Positions 40,471 to 51,555 of a stretch of DNA of 64,000 nucleotides are shown one piece after another. The notes beneath the pieces were generated by a model. The model searched no databases, had not been told where the DNA came from, and saw only the letters and a list, made by a program, of their open reading frames with translations. Positions within the stretch are counted from its first letter, which is position 1. Every line of letters starts with the position of its first letter. Source of the stretch: a bacterium (GTDB lineage Bacteria; Bdellovibrionota_C; UBA2361; RFPC01); NCBI GenBank assembly GCA_030431715.1, contig JAUIIO010000021.1:1-64000 (forward strand), read 5' to 3'. The translations under genes and the position numbers were made by a program.

Positions 40471-43400
40471 TCATGCGACGTTCTTCATCTGTGCAGACAA
40501 AATCTTACCCCACGGCGTACTTTGAGCGATGACTTTTTCAGGCGGCCCCTGGTAAATAACGTTGCCACCTTCCTCCCCCGGTCCGGGTCCAAGTTCTATG
40601 AGATGATGCGCTGATGCAATGGCGTCACTGTCGTGCTCGATCATAATTACGGTATTCCCACTAGCTACCAAACCGTGCAGGACATTGAGGAGGAGCCGCA
40701 CATCTCGCTTGTGTAAACCTACGGTTGGTTCATCAAGAATATAGAGCGTGTGTCCTCTCTCGGGCCTTGCTAACTCAGTAACAAGCTTGATGCGTTGACT
40801 TTCGCCTCCAGATAGCGTTGGAGAACTTTGGCCCAGAGTCAGATAGCCAAGCCCCAACTCACAGGCGCAGTGGAGAATGCGGTGAATTTTCTTGTGGTTG
40901 GTAAAGAGCTGTCGTGCTTCATCAAAAGTCATCTTCAAAACTTCATCTACTGTTTTATCAAGATAACGCACTGTAAGCGCTTCATCCCCGTACCGTCTTC
41001 CGCCGCAGTAATCACAGGTTACATAGGCTTCTGATAAAAAACTCATCTCAAGTTTAATTCTTCCAAGGCCTTTACACTCAGTGCATCTGCCCTTACCCGA
41101 GTTGTAAGAGAAAAATCCGGGTCCCCATCCTTGAGCTCTTGCTAGAGGCGTCAGCGCAAAGAGCTTTCGGATTTCGTCCCAGACCTTTAAATATGAAGCA
41201 GGAGTAGATCGTGAAGTACGACCAATTGGGCTCTGATCTACTTCAAGAATTCGATCAATTGGAATGGTGGAAGCGACCTTTGCAAGGGAACTTTTCCACA
41301 TGTCAATTGGAAGAGACTCAGACTGGAGTGTTTCAAGTAACATTTCACGAATAAGGGTGCTTTTCCCAGCTCCGGATACTCCTGCCACTGTTATTAGCTG
41401 CCCGAGAGGGAGGGTAACATCGAGCTCCCTGATGTTATGAAGTTCCTGAGTTTTAATAGTGAGTTCACCAGAGGGGTCGAGCTCTCTCGCTTGATCTTTT
41501 GTATCACATGTAATTCCGGGATACTTCTTAACGCTATCATTAAAAATGACCTCACCGCCCTCGGCACCACCGCCGGGGCCAACTTCGATGATATGATCTG
41601 AAGAAAGAATCGTGTGCTCATCGTGTTCTATGAGAATAACGGTATTCTCTTGATCTTTAATCTTTTGAAATTGAGCTAGCACGTGGTCGTTGTCGATGGG
41701 ATGTAAGCCAGCGCTTGGTTCATCAAAGATATATACTGCCCCGGAGAGCGGAGTTCCCAGCGCAGCAGCAAGTCGTAACCGTTGAAGCTCGCCATTTGAG
41801 AGATGACTACAACTTCTTCCGAGCGGAAGGTATCCAAGCGAGAGCTCTCCAAGTGTTTCTAACCGATTGATAATCTCTTTTCGAATAGGAACCGCTATCT
41901 CTTCGCGCTGTGAATCAAACTCAAGCTTGCTTATGGTACGTAATACTTCATCTGAGGAAAGATCGCAGAGTTCGCTTATGGAAAGCCCAGCAATGCGGAC
42001 ATTTTGTCCAGTTTCTTTAAGTCGTGATCCATCGCAGAGCTTACAGGGGGTACCTTTCTTTGTTAGACCTGTCCCTGCACATCCTTCACAACGTCCCCGT
42101 TTTGAATGGAAAGAAAAGTCCTCTGGATCTGGCGTAAAGAATCCACGGCTACACACCGGGCAGGCGAGTTCGCGGCTGTATATCTCTTCACCATCCTTGT
42201 GGTGAACAATAAGAGTGCCTCCACCGAGTGCAAAAACCTCCTGTGCTGCTTCAACGAGAAGATCTGCGGGTACTCGATCAGGGACAATCTTTGCCCAGAC
42301 AAAATCAATAGAATGCACTTTGTTACGTTCTAACCCATCGAGGAACTGCGAGGGCGGCGCGAATACTCCGTCAACTCGTACTTCATCTATTTGACTTGAG
42401 ATAGCTCTCTGAAAAACAGTCTTATGAAGCCCCTTACGGCCTTTAATAATTGGTGCGAGTAGACGCACCTCGTTCGAGCCTGATTCTTTAATACGCTCTG
42501 CGATCTGTTCAGCGCTAAGAGCAGATACTCTTTGATCGGGGTGATCGGGGCAATATTGTTGCCCAAGTTTAGAGTAGAGAAGTCTTAAGAAATTATACGT
42601 TTCAGAGAGTGTGCCTACTGTAGAGAGGCGACCTGGCTGAAAGGTGTGTTGATAAACACAAATAGTAGGGCGAATGTTGCTGACGGAATCAACATCAGGC
42701 TTGCTAAGTTCTTTAATAAACTGCCTAGCATAAGGAGAGAGGCAATCAAGATAGCGTCTCTGACCTTCTGCGTAGATGATGTCTTTTGCTAGGGTAGATT
42801 TACCTGATCCGGAAACACCGGTAAGAGCAATAACTTTATTATGCGGAATATCGAGAGTGATATTTTTTAAATTGTGTTCACGCGCTCGTTCAATGGTAAG
42901 TGGAGGGATTTCACTGTTCTTAGTCGTTTTTGCCGTAGACTTTTTAGCAGGCTTTGATTTTGACTCTGTGGAATACTCAGCGAGATATTTAGCAGTGTAT
43001 GATCTTTTATGATGTTTCTTCTTTTGAATTTCAGTTGGCGTGCCGCAGAGGAGAACCTCACCTCCATCGGCTCCGCCTTCGGGGCCGAGATCAATTATCC
43101 AGTCAGCGTGCTTAATAAGTTCTAGATTATGTTCAACACAAAGAACGGTATGTCCCTGATCCGTAAGCTTATAGAGGATAGCAATAAGTCGTGCTACATC
43201 ATGAAGGTGTAGCCCCGTTGTTGGTTCATCAAAGATGAGAAGTGATGGATTCGTGCCAGCTCGCTCAAGGAAGGGCACGAGTTTAAGCCGCTGCGCTTCT
43301 CCTCCAGAGAGTTCACTGAGTGCATGCCCGAGTCGTAGGTGCCCCAGCCCGAGTTCAGAGAGGATTTCGCAGATGTCTCGGACTTTTGCAACTTGATGAA

Positions 43401-45768
43401 GCTCTTTGGCGCATTCATCAACCGTTGTGAGCAGCCACTGATCAGCGTTCTTATCCTGATATGTTACCTCAAGTACTTTATGCTCAAATCGCTTACCAAG
43501 ACATGCCTCACAGCGAACATACACTTCGCTTAAAAACTGCATATCTTCTTTAATTGAGCCAATACCTTTACAAACCGAGCAACGTCCACCATCGACGTTA
43601 AATGAGAAAGAGGATTTTGTAAGCGAGCGTTGAGTAGCAGCCTCAGTTGCTGCAAGCCCTGCTCGTATCACATCCCAGATGCCAGAATATGTTGCGATAT
43701 TGGCACGTGGGCTTTTTGCAAGGCCGCTCTGATCAACACGGAGTACCTGATCAAAGTTGTTAAGCCCTGTTACGTAATTTTCTTTACGAGATATCTTTCT
43801 CCCGCTTTTTTCAAGTTCGTAGGCTGCAAGAATGACTTCATCCACGAGTGTGCTTTTTCCGCTACCAGATACTCCTGTCAGCGCGGTAAGGCATGCGACA
43901 GGAACTTTTACATCAAAGCCTTTTAGGTTTCTAACGTTGGCATTCTTAATAGTAAGAAAGGGTCCTTTTGATGGATCTTTGGTGTATTCGGGTGATTCAA
44001 TCTCGACAGCTGAGATTCCTGACCAGCCGGATTGGGGGCCAGAGTAGGTAACTTCGCCGCCCTGAGCACCTGCCAGTGGTCCGAGCTCTAGCACATTATC
44101 CGCAGCAGAGATGCAATCGAGATCGTGCTCAACCACTAAGAGACTATTGCCTGAATCTTTAAGGGCCGTGACCGCTTCCATTAAGCGTTCCGTGTCTCTT
44201 GCGTGGAGTCCTACTGAGGGCTCATCCAAGACAAAGTGAGTAGAGGTGAGTCCGCTTCCAAGAGCGGTAGCGAGGTTTACGCGCTGTGTTTCTCCACCGG
44301 AGAGTGTCCTTGATTGACGGCCAAGTGAGAGGTAAGGAAGTCCGAGTTGAACAAGAGATGAGAGTCTTGTTCTGAGTTGAAGGATCAGCTCTTTTACATC
44401 CCGTGAATCTTTAAGGAGTTTTTTGTACTTCTCCTCTACTTCATCGAGCCATTTAAGGGCTTTCTCAATAGGCATGTCCCAAAGTTCGCCAAGAGTGCGA
44501 TCGCAAAGCTTAAAGATTTGAGCTTCAGGCTTAAGCCGTTCTCCTCCGCAAGCAGCGCACGTAAATTGACTCCGGTACTTAGAAAGGAACACGCGCACGT
44601 GCATTTTATACGCTTTGGATTCCATTTTTTTAAACCAGCTTCTTACTCCCTTAAAGCTTCGCCCACTGGTTTCAAAGATCTGATCAATTGCTGACTGGGA
44701 GAGCTTGTTCCACGGGCGATCTACGGGAATATCTTCTTCTTCACAAAACGCCAGAAGCTTTTGAAATTGATGATAAGCGCTATCGCCGTTCCAGCACTGT
44801 AGTGCCCCTTCCTCAATGGAAAGTGAGGTATCCGGGACAACTTTGTCTGGATCGATCTGAAGCACCTTTCCAAAACCGTTACATTCACTACAAGCCCCAA
44901 TCGGGCTGTTCGCATCAAAGAGAGCTGGTCTCGGTGCAGGTACCTGAAAATCTAAAGGCTCTTCGTTTGGATCAGGGCTTACGTAGTGTGAGTGGTAGTG
45001 TTCAAGGGAGTATTCAGATTTTCCTTCAGGCTGAATGAGGAGTGAGGCCGACCCTCGAGTTAATTGAAAAGCTTGTTTTAGAGATTCATAGGTAGAACTC
45101 TTGCTATATTTCTCAGCACGTATTCTATCTAGAACGATAAAGATAGTATCCGGAATGGTTGAAGGCTTAAAGTCTTCAAATCGGTTTAGGCTCTGGTCAG
45201 CAGGGTCAAAGAAACGTGTAAAACCTAAAGTCTGATATCTCTCAAATTCTCCACTCTTTATTTTCTTTGTTTTATGAAAGGTGATCGGTGCGGCGATAAG
45301 GAGCGTCGCTTTTTGAAGATCGTCTTTTACTCGTTCAGCGATACGTGCATTGAGATCTGCTGGCGTCCAACGAACAAGCTCTTTGCCACTTTTTGGCGAA
45401 AAGGGTGCCGAGAGGTTAGACCACAAGATTTTAAGGAGATCATTTATATTCGTCATTGAACCAACGGTTGAACGTGATCCGGTGACTTTTGTCCGTTGTT
45501 GGATAGCGATCGCAGGACGCACGTTCTCAATTGAAAGTGCGTTAGGTGGTTTTACCTTATCAAAGAATTGTCTGGTGTATGGGGAAAAGGTCTCGATATA
45601 TCTACGCTGGCCCTCAGCATAGACGGTAGAGAAAGCCAGAGAGGATTTTCCTGAGCCTGAGAGTCCAGTAATGACTGTGAGCTCATCGTGAGGAAGGGAG
45701 AGGGTGAGATTTTTGAGATTATTCTCTTTAACTCCAGTGAGTATAAGTGGTTGAGTTTTCTTACCCAT
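40471..45768 (-). CDS. uvrA: Tandem (double-length) UvrA excinuclease subunit
   Basis: A 1765-residue protein made of two complete UvrA units in line (boundary ~950). Each unit has two ABC ATPase modules, so there are four Walker A motifs: GLSGSGKSS (35), GVSGSGKST (~630), GVSGSGKST (~980) and GVSGAGKST (~1460). Signatures are [27 protein letters not shown] and LSGGESQRI; the third (~1320) has Asn in place of Gly. Zinc fingers include CSVCKGIG...CEACLGKRF and CTECKGLG...CDYCGGRRY. UvrA recognises DNA lesions as a dimer and loads UvrB, so this is a covalent dimer equivalent. Chlamydia UvrA has a similar double length. It is convergent with the vWA gene (13 bases). Confidence 0.95.
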   Translation of the reverse strand: MGKKTQPLILTGVKENNLKNLTLSLPHDELTVITGLSGSGKSSLAFSTVYAEGQRRYIETFSPYTRQFFDKVKPPNALSIENVRPAIAIQQRTKVTGSRSTVGSMTNINDLLKILWSNLSAPFSPKSGKELVRWTPADLNARIAERVKDDLQKATLLIAAPITFHKTKKIKSGEFERYQTLGFTRFFDPADQSLNRFEDFKPSTIPDTIFIVLDRIRAEKYSKSSTYESLKQAFQLTRGSASLLIQPEGKSEYSLEHYHSHYVSPDPNEEPLDFQVPAPRPALFDANSPIGACSECNGFGKVLQIDPDKVVPDTSLSIEEGALQCWNGDSAYHQFQKLLAFCEEEDIPVDRPWNKLSQSAIDQIFETSGRSFKGVRSWFKKMESKAYKMHVRVFLSKYRSQFTCAACGGERLKPEAQIFKLCDRTLGELWDMPIEKALKWLDEVEEKYKKLLKDSRDVKELILQLRTRLSSLVQLGLPYLSLGRQSRTLSGGETQRVNLATALGSGLTSTHFVLDEPSVGLHARDTERLMEAVTALKDSGNSLLVVEHDLDCISAADNVLELGPLAGAQGGEVTYSGPQSGWSGISAVEIESPEYTKDPSKGPFLTIKNANVRNLKGFDVKVPVACLTALTGVSGSGKSTLVDEVILAAYELEKSGRKISRKENYVTGLNNFDQVLRVDQSGLAKSPRANIATYSGIWDVIRAGLAATEAATQRSLTKSSFSFNVDGGRCSVCKGIGSIKEDMQFLSEVYVRCEACLGKRFEHKVLEVTYQDKNADQWLLTTVDECAKELHQVAKVRDICEILSELGLGHLRLGHALSELSGGEAQRLKLVPFLERAGTNPSLLIFDEPTTGLHLHDVARLIAILYKLTDQGHTVLCVEHNLELIKHADWIIDLGPEGGADGGEVLLCGTPTEIQKKKHHKRSYTAKYLAEYSTESKSKPAKKSTAKTTKNSEIPPLTIERAREHNLKNITLDIPHNKVIALTGVSGSGKSTLAKDIIYAEGQRRYLDCLSPYARQFIKELSKPDVDSVSNIRPTICVYQHTFQPGRLSTVGTLSETYNFLRLLYSKLGQQYCPDHPDQRVSALSAEQIAERIKESGSNEVRLLAPIIKGRKGLHKTVFQRAISSQIDEVRVDGVFAPPSQFLDGLERNKVHSIDFVWAKIVPDRVPADLLVEAAQEVFALGGGTLIVHHKDGEEIYSRELACPVCSRGFFTPDPEDFSFHSKRGRCEGCAGTGLTKKGTPCKLCDGSRLKETGQNVRIAGLSISELCDLSSDEVLRTISKLEFDSQREEIAVPIRKEIINRLETLGELSLGYLPLGRSCSHLSNGELQRLRLAAALGTPLSGAVYIFDEPSAGLHPIDNDHVLAQFQKIKDQENTVILIEHDEHTILSSDHIIEVGPGGGAEGGEVIFNDSVKKYPGITCDTKDQARELDPSGELTIKTQELHNIRELDVTLPLGQLITVAGVSGAGKSTLIREMLLETLQSESLPIDMWKSSLAKVASTIPIDRILEVDQSPIGRTSRSTPASYLKVWDEIRKLFALTPLARAQGWGPGFFSYNSGKGRCTECKGLGRIKLEMSFLSEAYVTCDYCGGRRYGDEALTVRYLDKTVDEVLKMTFDEARQLFTNHKKIHRILHCACELGLGYLTLGQSSPTLSGGESQRIKLVTELARPERGHTLYILDEPTVGLHKRDVRLLLNVLHGLVASGNTVIMIEHDSDAIASAHHLIELGPGPGEEGGNVIYQGPPEKVIAQSTPWGKILSAQMKNVA

Positions 45769-45930
45769 AGAGACCTATCATAGTAATTCTTCGCAGGAGG
45801 GACAATTGGTGAGGGTAAGAAATTCCAAATAATACCTAAAACCCAAGAGAATTTTAACTACCAATCGTAAAGTCCCTCCCAGCTTTGATCGACTCTTTGT
45901 TTCGGATTTGAAGACAAGCGAGGTACTCCT

Positions 45931-46236
45931 ATGAAGTTAATAGTCGCAATACTCTTGACCTTGATACTTTTCCCAATTCACTCCGTGTACGCGGGCGATG
46001 CTCAGAAAAGTGCTGTATACTTCTATGGCTGCGATGAGTATGAAAATGGAGAGGAGTTTGTACGAGAATCAATCCGAAAGTGTTCAAAGACGAGATATGA
46101 GCGCAGCTGTCTGAAAAAGGCTCGTGACCTCTACAACTATTGCTCATACGATGGCAGCTTCAAAAAAACCTACTCAAAGCTTCATTCTGATGCTCTTGTA
46201 GTTTTGGTGCTCGCTGGCCTTAAAGCTGGAGAGTAG
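45931..46236 (+). CDS. Small secreted Cys-containing protein, 101 aa
   Basis: A signal peptide, LIVAILLTLILFPIHSVYAG, with an AxA-like cleavage site (SVYA-G) opens the protein. The mature ~80 residues have four Cys (YGCDEYE; IRKCSK; RSCLKK; YNYCSY) and are helical and basic. The spacing suggests two disulphides in the periplasm. AGGTACTCCT precedes the ATG and contains a weak ribosome site. No family recognised. A GGAGAG...CTCTCC hairpin with T6 in its loop spans the stop codon. Confidence 0.65.
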   Translation: MKLIVAILLTLILFPIHSVYAGDAQKSAVYFYGCDEYENGEEFVRESIRKCSKTRYERSCLKKARDLYNYCSYDGSFKKTYSKLHSDALVVLVLAGLKAGE

Positions 46237-46319
46237 CCGGGTTTTTTCTCTCCTTCTGCCTTTTTCAATAGGTCTGATGGGACGCTTTTCCTAGTTTCCT
46301 ATCTCTGATAGCATGGTAA

Positions 46320-46985
46320 ATGTTACCTCTTAATAATGTTTGCCATAACACTCATATGTTACAGAATCACAGACCCGATCAGGGACTAGTCCCCAAGCAT
46401 ACAGGCGAACAACTATCAGCCCAGTCTCCAGAGTTTCATGCGGAAAGAGCTGTATCGTTTCAGTACGGAGCTGAAGTGGAAGCAGAGATGGGGCTTATTG
46501 CAACGGTCTTGCCCGCAGTAGCAGCCGAGCTTGGGGTTTCTCTGCATGAAGGAGATTTTGATGCCTTCTGTCGTCAACGTCTCGCTAAGCGTGAGTATCA
46601 TAAGACGCAAGAACCTGATGAGGACTTTGAGCAGCTTCGGCTTTTAAACATGCTCTATGAGAAGGCTATTGCCTGTTTACAGTACGTAGCTGAGCCGTCT
46701 GCCGAGCAATCTGAGGAGGACTGTTCCGCGCAATTAGCGAAAGCCAAAGCTATCATCAAGCACCTCATGGAGACACTGGATATGAAGGGAGGGGGAAATA
46801 TATCCTCTGAGCTTTTAAGGCTCTATGATTATATGCTCTATACGATTGATGATGAGAAAATTTCAGACCTTGCTATTCGAGCAAAGAATGTAGTCGTTCC
46901 GCTAGATAAGATTTATCAGAGTTACCTTGAGATTGAACTCAGGGCTCACGCCGAAGCGTACTTCCAGAACCACCCGAAAGGGTAA
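46320..46985 (+). CDS. Hypothetical protein, up to 221 aa
   Basis: No family recognised. The frame opens at 46320; ATG 46356 (MLQNHRPDQG) is an equally good start, and neither has a clear ribosome site. The N-terminal 50 residues are polar and perhaps disordered. From about residue 55 the protein is all-helical (AEMGLIATVLPAVAAELGVSL; EDFEQLRLLNMLYEKAIACLQYVAE; ELLRLYDYMLYTIDDEKISDLA). This organisation resembles a helical bundle such as flagellar-chaperone-like proteins, but I make no assignment. Confidence 0.6.
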   Translation: MLPLNNVCHNTHMLQNHRPDQGLVPKHTGEQLSAQSPEFHAERAVSFQYGAEVEAEMGLIATVLPAVAAELGVSLHEGDFDAFCRQRLAKREYHKTQEPDEDFEQLRLLNMLYEKAIACLQYVAEPSAEQSEEDCSAQLAKAKAIIKHLMETLDMKGGGNISSELLRLYDYMLYTIDDEKISDLAIRAKNVVVPLDKIYQSYLEIELRAHAEAYFQNHPKG

Positions 46986-47068
46986 CGAGATCTCTTCACT
47001 TAAATTTGCTTAGCCCCAGAATCGCTGTACAATTATGGGTGGCCTATTCGAATTATGGAGTATCATCG

Positions 47069-48268
47069 ATGACGCAATTAGCAACGTTACAAGATAAAGC
47101 ACAGGTACTAACCGATGCCTGTATGCCGAGTGCTAAAAGTATTGATGCGGCTCTTTACGGTGATAGGACCATTCTTGAAGTTACTCCGGGTAGATTTTTC
47201 CGAAACGTTGTACCTAGAGTGCGCTGGAATCCAAATGGAGCAGTCGAAATTTCTATGTCTTCAGAGGCTGAAGACTTCATGTCTATGCTTTCGCGTCGTA
47301 ATGATACTACGGCAAATAGCGCCTTATGGGGGGACCCTGAAAACGGCCTTCAAAAATTAAGCTCTGGATTAGAACTTTCAAATGTTGGAATTTCCATTGC
47401 CCTCACTACAGCAATTGACGGTGATCGCTTTGCGCTATTAGCGAGACGTGCTGGTGCCAATGGAATGAATCGACTCATGCTGCCCTCAGGCTACACCGAT
47501 GCCCGAAAGTTTTTCGCGGCAGATGGTAGCGGACTACAGGTACGACCTGACCAACTTTTTATTGGAAATGCTGCCTTGGAGGGCTCTGAAGAGCTACTCG
47601 TACCGCGTGCGCCCGGTTGGTTCTCACCAACACAGCTTAGTGGGAAACTCATTGAATCTGTTGCTGGTGAGCTTGCCATTCAGGTTGGCTCTCAGCTTGA
47701 ACGAGTAGGAAGCGACACGGTTCAAATAGCGCCATCTTACGAAGAGCTCGATTATGATTTAAACACGTCGTGGAAACTCACCTTTAGTGGTTTACCGTCA
47801 TACATTCACAATGTGTTTCAGCCTCCGAAGGTGAATATCGAAGGCGTTGAATTAGATGGCGTCGGTGTCCAGCAACATATGCACACAAATTCAGGCCAGC
47901 TTATTTTTGGTGGTGAGTGTCAGCTCCCACTTGAAAATCGTGAACTTATTTCTCTCCTCCACGCGGAAGATGGACCGTTAGCAAATGCCAGTACACGAGA
48001 TGTCCTTAACGCAGCAGGAGTACCCGGAGACATGCTTGCAACAAGGCTCGATAGAAATGGACTCATTCTGGCAAAGCTTGATGAAGCGGGCCAGATTACG
48101 CCGCAGTATTATAACTTCTTCCACGGTTCCTTAGTGCCAGCCACTGATTTAGGCGATGTAGATACAATCGTTTTCTCAGACGCCTTTGTTCCGTCTCCTC
48201 TAGAAGGATGTCGCGGCCTAGTTGATAGAGCAGATATCTCAGCCAGAGAATTCTTTAAGATTCGTTAG
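47069..48268 (+). CDS. Hypothetical protein, 399 aa
   Basis: I start at ATG 47069 (MTQLATLQDKAQVLTDAC), since TATGGAG lies eight bases upstream and the upstream 21 codons read like noncoding sequence. The protein is soluble with no signal. Segments such as ISIALTTAIDGDRFALLARRAGANG and HMHTNSGQLIFGGECQLPLE have the look of a NUDIX-like or nucleotide-binding alpha/beta fold, yet I see no NUDIX box. Function unknown. No same-strand partner within 80 bases. Balanced codon use supports a real gene. Confidence 0.75.
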   Translation: MTQLATLQDKAQVLTDACMPSAKSIDAALYGDRTILEVTPGRFFRNVVPRVRWNPNGAVEISMSSEAEDFMSMLSRRNDTTANSALWGDPENGLQKLSSGLELSNVGISIALTTAIDGDRFALLARRAGANGMNRLMLPSGYTDARKFFAADGSGLQVRPDQLFIGNAALEGSEELLVPRAPGWFSPTQLSGKLIESVAGELAIQVGSQLERVGSDTVQIAPSYEELDYDLNTSWKLTFSGLPSYIHNVFQPPKVNIEGVELDGVGVQQHMHTNSGQLIFGGECQLPLENRELISLLHAEDGPLANASTRDVLNAAGVPGDMLATRLDRNGLILAKLDEAGQITPQYYNFFHGSLVPATDLGDVDTIVFSDAFVPSPLEGCRGLVDRADISAREFFKIR

Positions 48269-48297
48269 TGTTTGCCAGCAGATGAGCGTCTAAGGCT

Positions 48298-48798
48298 CTA
48301 GCTCACAGCCTCAAGTGCTGTTTTGTAGTCAGGCTCTTGCGCGATCTCAGGGACAAGTTCTGAGTGAGTAACTTTTCCTTCTTCATTGATAACGACAACT
48401 GCTCTTGCACACAGACCAGCTAGAGGACCATCAACGATCTTCACACCATAATCTTCACAGAACGCGTCACTTCGAAATGCAGAAAGAGGGGTCACGTTTT
48501 CAACGCCTTCAGCTGCGCAGAAGCGTTTTTGGGCGAAAGGAAGATCGCAAGAGATACAGAGTACTTCTACGCCGTCCATACCAGAAACTTTCTCGCTAAA
48601 GGTCTTTTCAGAAGTTGCGCAAACAGGCGTATCAATACTTGGGAATACGTTGAGTATTACTTTCTTCCCGGCATAGTCAGCAAGTGTCTTTTCGGCCAAG
48701 TCGGTGTTTACGAGTGTAAAAGCAGGGGCATCGCTACCAACGGCAGGAAGATCGCCTGAGGTGTTTATTGGGTTACCTTTAAGTGTGATTTTAGCCAT
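48298..48798 (-). CDS. tpx: Thiol peroxidase (Tpx)
   Basis: A 166-residue 2-Cys peroxiredoxin of the Tpx class. FPSIDTPVCATSEKTF has the peroxidatic Cys at residue 60, and RFCAAEGVENVTPLSAFR has the resolving Cys at 94, matching E. coli Tpx Cys61 and Cys95. The N-terminal TLKGNPINTSGDLPAVGSDAPAF is the usual opening. It reduces hydroperoxides with thioredoxin as donor. GGAGACGCGAC upstream on the minus strand is the ribosome site. It is convergent with the gene at 47069. Confidence 0.96.
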   Translation of the reverse strand: MAKITLKGNPINTSGDLPAVGSDAPAFTLVNTDLAEKTLADYAGKKVILNVFPSIDTPVCATSEKTFSEKVSGMDGVEVLCISCDLPFAQKRFCAAEGVENVTPLSAFRSDAFCEDYGVKIVDGPLAGLCARAVVVINEEGKVTHSELVPEIAQEPDYKTALEAVS

Positions 48799-48923
48799 GT
48801 CGCGTCTCCTTCAATCTAGCCGTTTCGCTATATTACGTTATCGCATTTCATTTGCAAGTGTTAATAGGAATGCAATTCCCTTATACCCGGTACATCCGGT
48901 CACCACAAGTATAGGTAGGGGAA

Positions 48924-49790
48924 TCACTGGTTTAAGAGTCCAACAGAGACTACACCAATGACTAGCCCAATTTGTTGCCTTGCTGTGAGTCTTTCTTTGA
49001 AATAGAGAAGACCTGTGATTGTAGAGATGAGGACAACTCCGACGCTAATCGTTGGAAACACCACAGAGCTTTGCCATCCTTCTAGGCTCAGTACTTTTAC
49101 TGCTAAGTACACGGTGGCGTAGTTAGCCGTTCCGAGAATGAGTCCTCCGATAAGATCGCGAGAGGTTATTCGTTCTGCCTCACGTGAAAGTCTAAGAGTT
49201 TCAATAATGAGACTTACAATAAAGGCAGCTGCAAATGAGGCGGTTACGTAGCTATGCTGGCTTGCCGCAGTGAGATAAAATTCCTGTACGTACTTAAGTA
49301 GGCTGTAGTGTGCTCCAAAGCTTGTAAAGAGTATCAAGAGAAAGAGTTTGGATAATCCCCGGTGTGAAGTCGTCGTGTCTTTTGGTGAGTAGGTGCTTAG
49401 GTAAAGTGTTAGGAGTGAGCCAATAAGTCCTAAAAGTTTTAATGGAGTAAGGGTATCGTTGTAGAGAAAAAATGCCAGAAACACTGGGAGCGCTACCGCA
49501 AGTCGGTTGCAGAGACTAGCGAGAGTTACCCCGATTCTTTGTGCTGCTATAGCTAAGATGTAAAAATTTCCTGATAGAAGCAGGCCTTGAAAACATGCAT
49601 AAAAGAACCAGCTTGTTGAAGTGAGCTCGTGGGGGGCTAATCGCTCAGCGCCAAAGAGATAGCCTACAATAACGCATACTAGGTAATTGATAGCGACCGC
49701 AGGTCGAATTTTTACACGGTAGTCTTTAAAGAGCCGGAACAGTATGCCAAGTGAAGCTGAGCAGAGTATAGCAAGTGTGAGATAACCCAT
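48924..49790 (-). CDS. EamA/DMT-type transporter
   Basis: A 288-residue inner-membrane protein with about ten membrane segments arranged as two repeated five-helix halves. The second-half ending VVFPTISVGVVLISTITGLLYFKERLTARQQIGLVIGVVSVGLL is the typical EamA signature, with its P-hinge and the family's E-R-L loop. The first half has the corresponding AVALPVFLAFFLYNDTLTPLKLLGLIGSLLTLY. Drug/metabolite transporters of this group export amino acids or metabolites; the substrate is not deducible. It is divergent from prfC. Confidence 0.88.
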   Translation of the reverse strand: MGYLTLAILCSASLGILFRLFKDYRVKIRPAVAINYLVCVIVGYLFGAERLAPHELTSTSWFFYACFQGLLLSGNFYILAIAAQRIGVTLASLCNRLAVALPVFLAFFLYNDTLTPLKLLGLIGSLLTLYLSTYSPKDTTTSHRGLSKLFLLILFTSFGAHYSLLKYVQEFYLTAASQHSYVTASFAAAFIVSLIIETLRLSREAERITSRDLIGGLILGTANYATVYLAVKVLSLEGWQSSVVFPTISVGVVLISTITGLLYFKERLTARQQIGLVIGVVSVGLLNQ

Positions 49791-49953
49791 CTCATTAAGT
49801 AGAGCTCACTGAGAGGATAAAGGGAAAGTGTCTTTTTTCTTAGTGTCCTATTACTGCTGTGGTCTGAGCAATGCCCTGTGGCTCCTTGTATTTAGCGTTT
49901 TCGCTATGTTACTGTCGCATCTAATTTGTAAGTCTTTATCCTGTAAATATCCT

Positions 49954-51555
49954 ATGAGTAGTCAGCAGCTTAGAAAAGAGATTGAGAGAAGGCGCACCTT
50001 TGCCATTATTAGCCACCCCGATGCTGGTAAGACAACTCTTACTGAGAAGCTTCTTCTTTATGCCGGAATGATCCGCACGGCCGGGATGGTACACGCTAGA
50101 AAGACGCAGTCCCACACGAGTTCTGACTGGATGAAGATGGAGCAGGAGCGGGGGATCTCAATTACTGCTTCAGCGATGCAGTTTGAGTATAAAGACGTCA
50201 TTATCAATGTGCTTGATACCCCCGGTCACCAAGATTTCTCTGAGGATACTTACCGTACTTTGACTGCTGCCGATTGCGCTGTGATGGTAATTGATGCGGC
50301 CAGTGGGGTGGAGAACCAGACCCGTAAGCTTTTCCAAGTGTGTCGGATGCGAGGCATTCCAATCCTGACGTTTATTAACAAAATGGATTTACCGGGGAGA
50401 GAGCCTCTTGATCTTATTACGGAGGTTGAGGAAGTACTCGGTATTCAGGCATCGCCTCTTCATTGGCCGGTAGGCTCTGGGGAGGATTTTGTAGGCGTGG
50501 TTGAGCTGGCGACAAATGAGGTGCTCGTATTTGAACCCGCTGCTCAGAAAGGTTCAAAGCCTGTTGAAGTGAGAAGAGTGCCAATTAAAGAGGCGCTTGA
50601 GGGAGACGTTATTCCTGACCATATCAAATCAAAATTTGAAGAAGACCTTGAACTGATCCGTGAGGCTGGAAACCCTTTTGATTACGATCTGTTTCTTGCT
50701 GGAGAGCTTACTCCGGTATTTTTTGGATCAGCCCTTACAAACTTTGGTGTGGAGCCTTTTTTTGACAGCTTTGCTGAGCTGGCCCCGATGCCTAGACCAA
50801 GAGAGGCCACGGATGCAGGCGGAGAAGCGATCAAGGTAATGCCAGACGATGAGACCTTTTCAGCCTTTGTATTTAAAGTACAAGCCAATATGGATCTGCG
50901 GCATCGAGACAGTATGGCATACTTGAGGGTTTGTTCAGGGCGCTTTCAGCGTGACATTAGTGTTAAGAATAGTCGTATGGATAAGCCGGTACGGCTTTCG
51001 AGGTCACACAATATGTTTGGTGGTGAGCGTACAACTCTTGAAGTCGCCTATCCCGGAGATATAGTGGGTGTGGTCAATCCGGGAGCTTTTGTTATTGGTG
51101 ATAGTATCTCTGAGAAAGGGGAGATAGAGTTTAAGCCTCTTCCTAAGTTCCCGCCTGAGGTCGTTGCGAGGCTCAGACCGAAAGATGTCATGAAACGCAA
51201 AGCTTTTGAAAAGGGCATGAAACAGTTTCGCGCCGAAGGTGCAGTACTGATCCTTGATGCCTACAAACAGCCGCAAAGTGAACCTCTTGTCGCCGCTGTA
51301 GGACCACTTCAATTTGAAGTCCTAAAGTTCCGCCTTGAAACAGAGTACAATGTCACTACGGAGATGGAGATCTTGCCGTATACCCGCGGTGCATGGCTCA
51401 TAGGCGATCCCGAAAAATTCCAAACCCCAAGTAGCGTATTACTCGCAGTAGACGCAACAGATCAAGTAATCATGCTCTACACCAGAGACTGGGAAAGAAA
51501 CCATGCCTTGGAACTGAATGATGATTCTTATCAGCTGAAAGATTTTATTGAGTAG
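49954..51555 (+). CDS. prfC: Peptide chain release factor 3
   Basis: A translational GTPase that recycles RF1/RF2 after termination. I start at ATG 49954 (MSSQQLRKEIERRRTFAI), giving 533 residues against 529 in E. coli; the frame upstream (to 49828) is hydrophobic and not part of the family. G1 is SHPDAGKTT; ARKTQSHTSSDWMKMEQERGISITAS holds G2; LDTPGHQDFSEDTYRTL is G3; FINKMDL is G4. The C-terminal YNVTTEMEILPYTRGAWL matches the RF3 end. No clear operon; a GGGGGA/TCCCCC hairpin follows the stop. Confidence 0.95.
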   Translation: MSSQQLRKEIERRRTFAIISHPDAGKTTLTEKLLLYAGMIRTAGMVHARKTQSHTSSDWMKMEQERGISITASAMQFEYKDVIINVLDTPGHQDFSEDTYRTLTAADCAVMVIDAASGVENQTRKLFQVCRMRGIPILTFINKMDLPGREPLDLITEVEEVLGIQASPLHWPVGSGEDFVGVVELATNEVLVFEPAAQKGSKPVEVRRVPIKEALEGDVIPDHIKSKFEEDLELIREAGNPFDYDLFLAGELTPVFFGSALTNFGVEPFFDSFAELAPMPRPREATDAGGEAIKVMPDDETFSAFVFKVQANMDLRHRDSMAYLRVCSGRFQRDISVKNSRMDKPVRLSRSHNMFGGERTTLEVAYPGDIVGVVNPGAFVIGDSISEKGEIEFKPLPKFPPEVVARLRPKDVMKRKAFEKGMKQFRAEGAVLILDAYKQPQSEPLVAAVGPLQFEVLKFRLETEYNVTTEMEILPYTRGAWLIGDPEKFQTPSSVLLAVDATDQVIMLYTRDWERNHALELNDDSYQLKDFIE

